From Stenopsyche tienmushanensis (lineage: Eukaryota; Arthropoda; Insecta; Trichoptera; Stenopsychidae): a DNA stretch of 64,000 bases. The notes below the pieces were generated by a model. The model saw only the letters and a program-made list of their open reading frames with translations, searched no databases and was not told the origin of the DNA. Of this stretch, positions 63,620-64,000 are shown piece after piece. Position 1 is the stretch's first letter, and each line of letters opens with the position of its first letter. Where the stretch lies: the NCBI GenBank assembly GCA_008973525.1, contig WACJ01000530.1, positions 2,046,001 to 2,110,000 on the forward strand, read 5' to 3'. The position numbers were made by a program, and so were the translations under genes.

Positions 63620-64000
63620 GAGCCCGAATTGTTGAGCGTTCCTGGTGGGTGCCGAAATCAGGGTGTCATCAAGGTCGCGATTCGCAAATCGTAAAAGTGT
63701 GGCAGACGTCTTCGTTTCCTCTCTGCTCCCCGTTCTCCAGTCTCTACCAGAGGGAGTACAAAGTGGTCGTAATTGCGGCGGATGATCCCGGCTCCCTCTC
63801 TGCACGCTCGTAAACTACGCGACCATCAAAACGCAGTAAAACCGCACTTTACGACCCGTCGAAATCTTTAAGCGTTCCTGAGCACCCACTACTAGGTCTT
63901 CCATCGAGGCAAAGGGCAACCTATTCCCAGTCAAAATATTGTGAAGGAAATCTTTACGACCTAATAAAACATTCAAAACAAACTTTCAGCTATTATTCTG
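63620..64000. other. Mixed-composition end of window, nothing recognised
   Basis: 63640-63830 is comparatively GC-rich and complex. A minus-strand frame (63506-63805) extends into the mariner fragment and is probably spurious. Whatever truncated the mariner at its 3' side begins here or just before. Confidence 0.35.

Noticed and set aside
1..64000. CRISPR array, operon, prophage or bacterial gene cluster
   Set aside because: No regularly spaced direct repeats, no ribosome-binding-site-led gene runs, and no long prokaryotic-type frames.

Overview
The window looks like repeat-rich, gene-poor nuclear DNA from an arthropod, most likely an insect. It is strongly AT-rich, shows no operon or bacterial gene signature, and holds remnants of piggyBac, several mariner/Tc1 lineages, a Mutator-like transposase, Helitron ends, an R1-like non-LTR retrotransposon and many short interspersed repeats. 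The only telomere-like motif, three TTAGG units, also fits insects. The species cannot be named from the sequence. No intact host gene is recognised.

Layout. Bases 1-8 kb: unclassified repeats (families A, B, D, H), a mariner remnant, a tRNA-like SINE, a pogo-like MITE and the first family E copy. 8-16 kb: mostly single-copy sequence with two Helitron-like loci, MITE F and fragments of B, C, E and H. 16-26 kb: a degenerate Mutator-like transposase with its right terminus, SINE pieces, more A/C/E copies and two mariner remnants. 27.6-29.2 kb: piggyBac copy 1 (plus strand). 32.7-36.2 kb: three copies of a unit of about 0.7-0.8 kb carrying a possible two-exon mini-ORF. 37.9-40.1 kb: two GC-rich islands. 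41.7-44 kb: family A, a TIR MITE (family G), family D and a tRNA-like piece. 45.3-47.6 kb: piggyBac copy 2 (minus strand), split by a 754-bp TIR element. 48-57 kb: MITE F, family E, family D, a family G MITE containing a family C insertion, and a 191-bp pogo-like MITE with perfect 18-bp TIRs. 57.9-64 kb: Helitron ends, the R1-like 3' end, and mariner and Tc1-like remnants.

How the parts fit. Nothing here forms a pathway; the window is a record of successive insertions. The clearest order of events is at 45-47 kb (family E element inside piggyBac) and at 52.2-52.5 kb (family C inside MITE G). The 754-bp element and the Mutator-like fragment at 17-18 kb share terminal and subterminal motifs, which suggests that the abundant 'CGCGTTTTTCTCGAAAC' repeats are non-autonomous relatives of a Mutator-type element. 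Between repeats lie kilobase-scale single-copy stretches with no recognisable coding content; they could be intronic, intergenic or regulatory. Repeat letters (A-L) are local labels, not database names. Repeat boundaries were set by eye and may be off by tens of bases.
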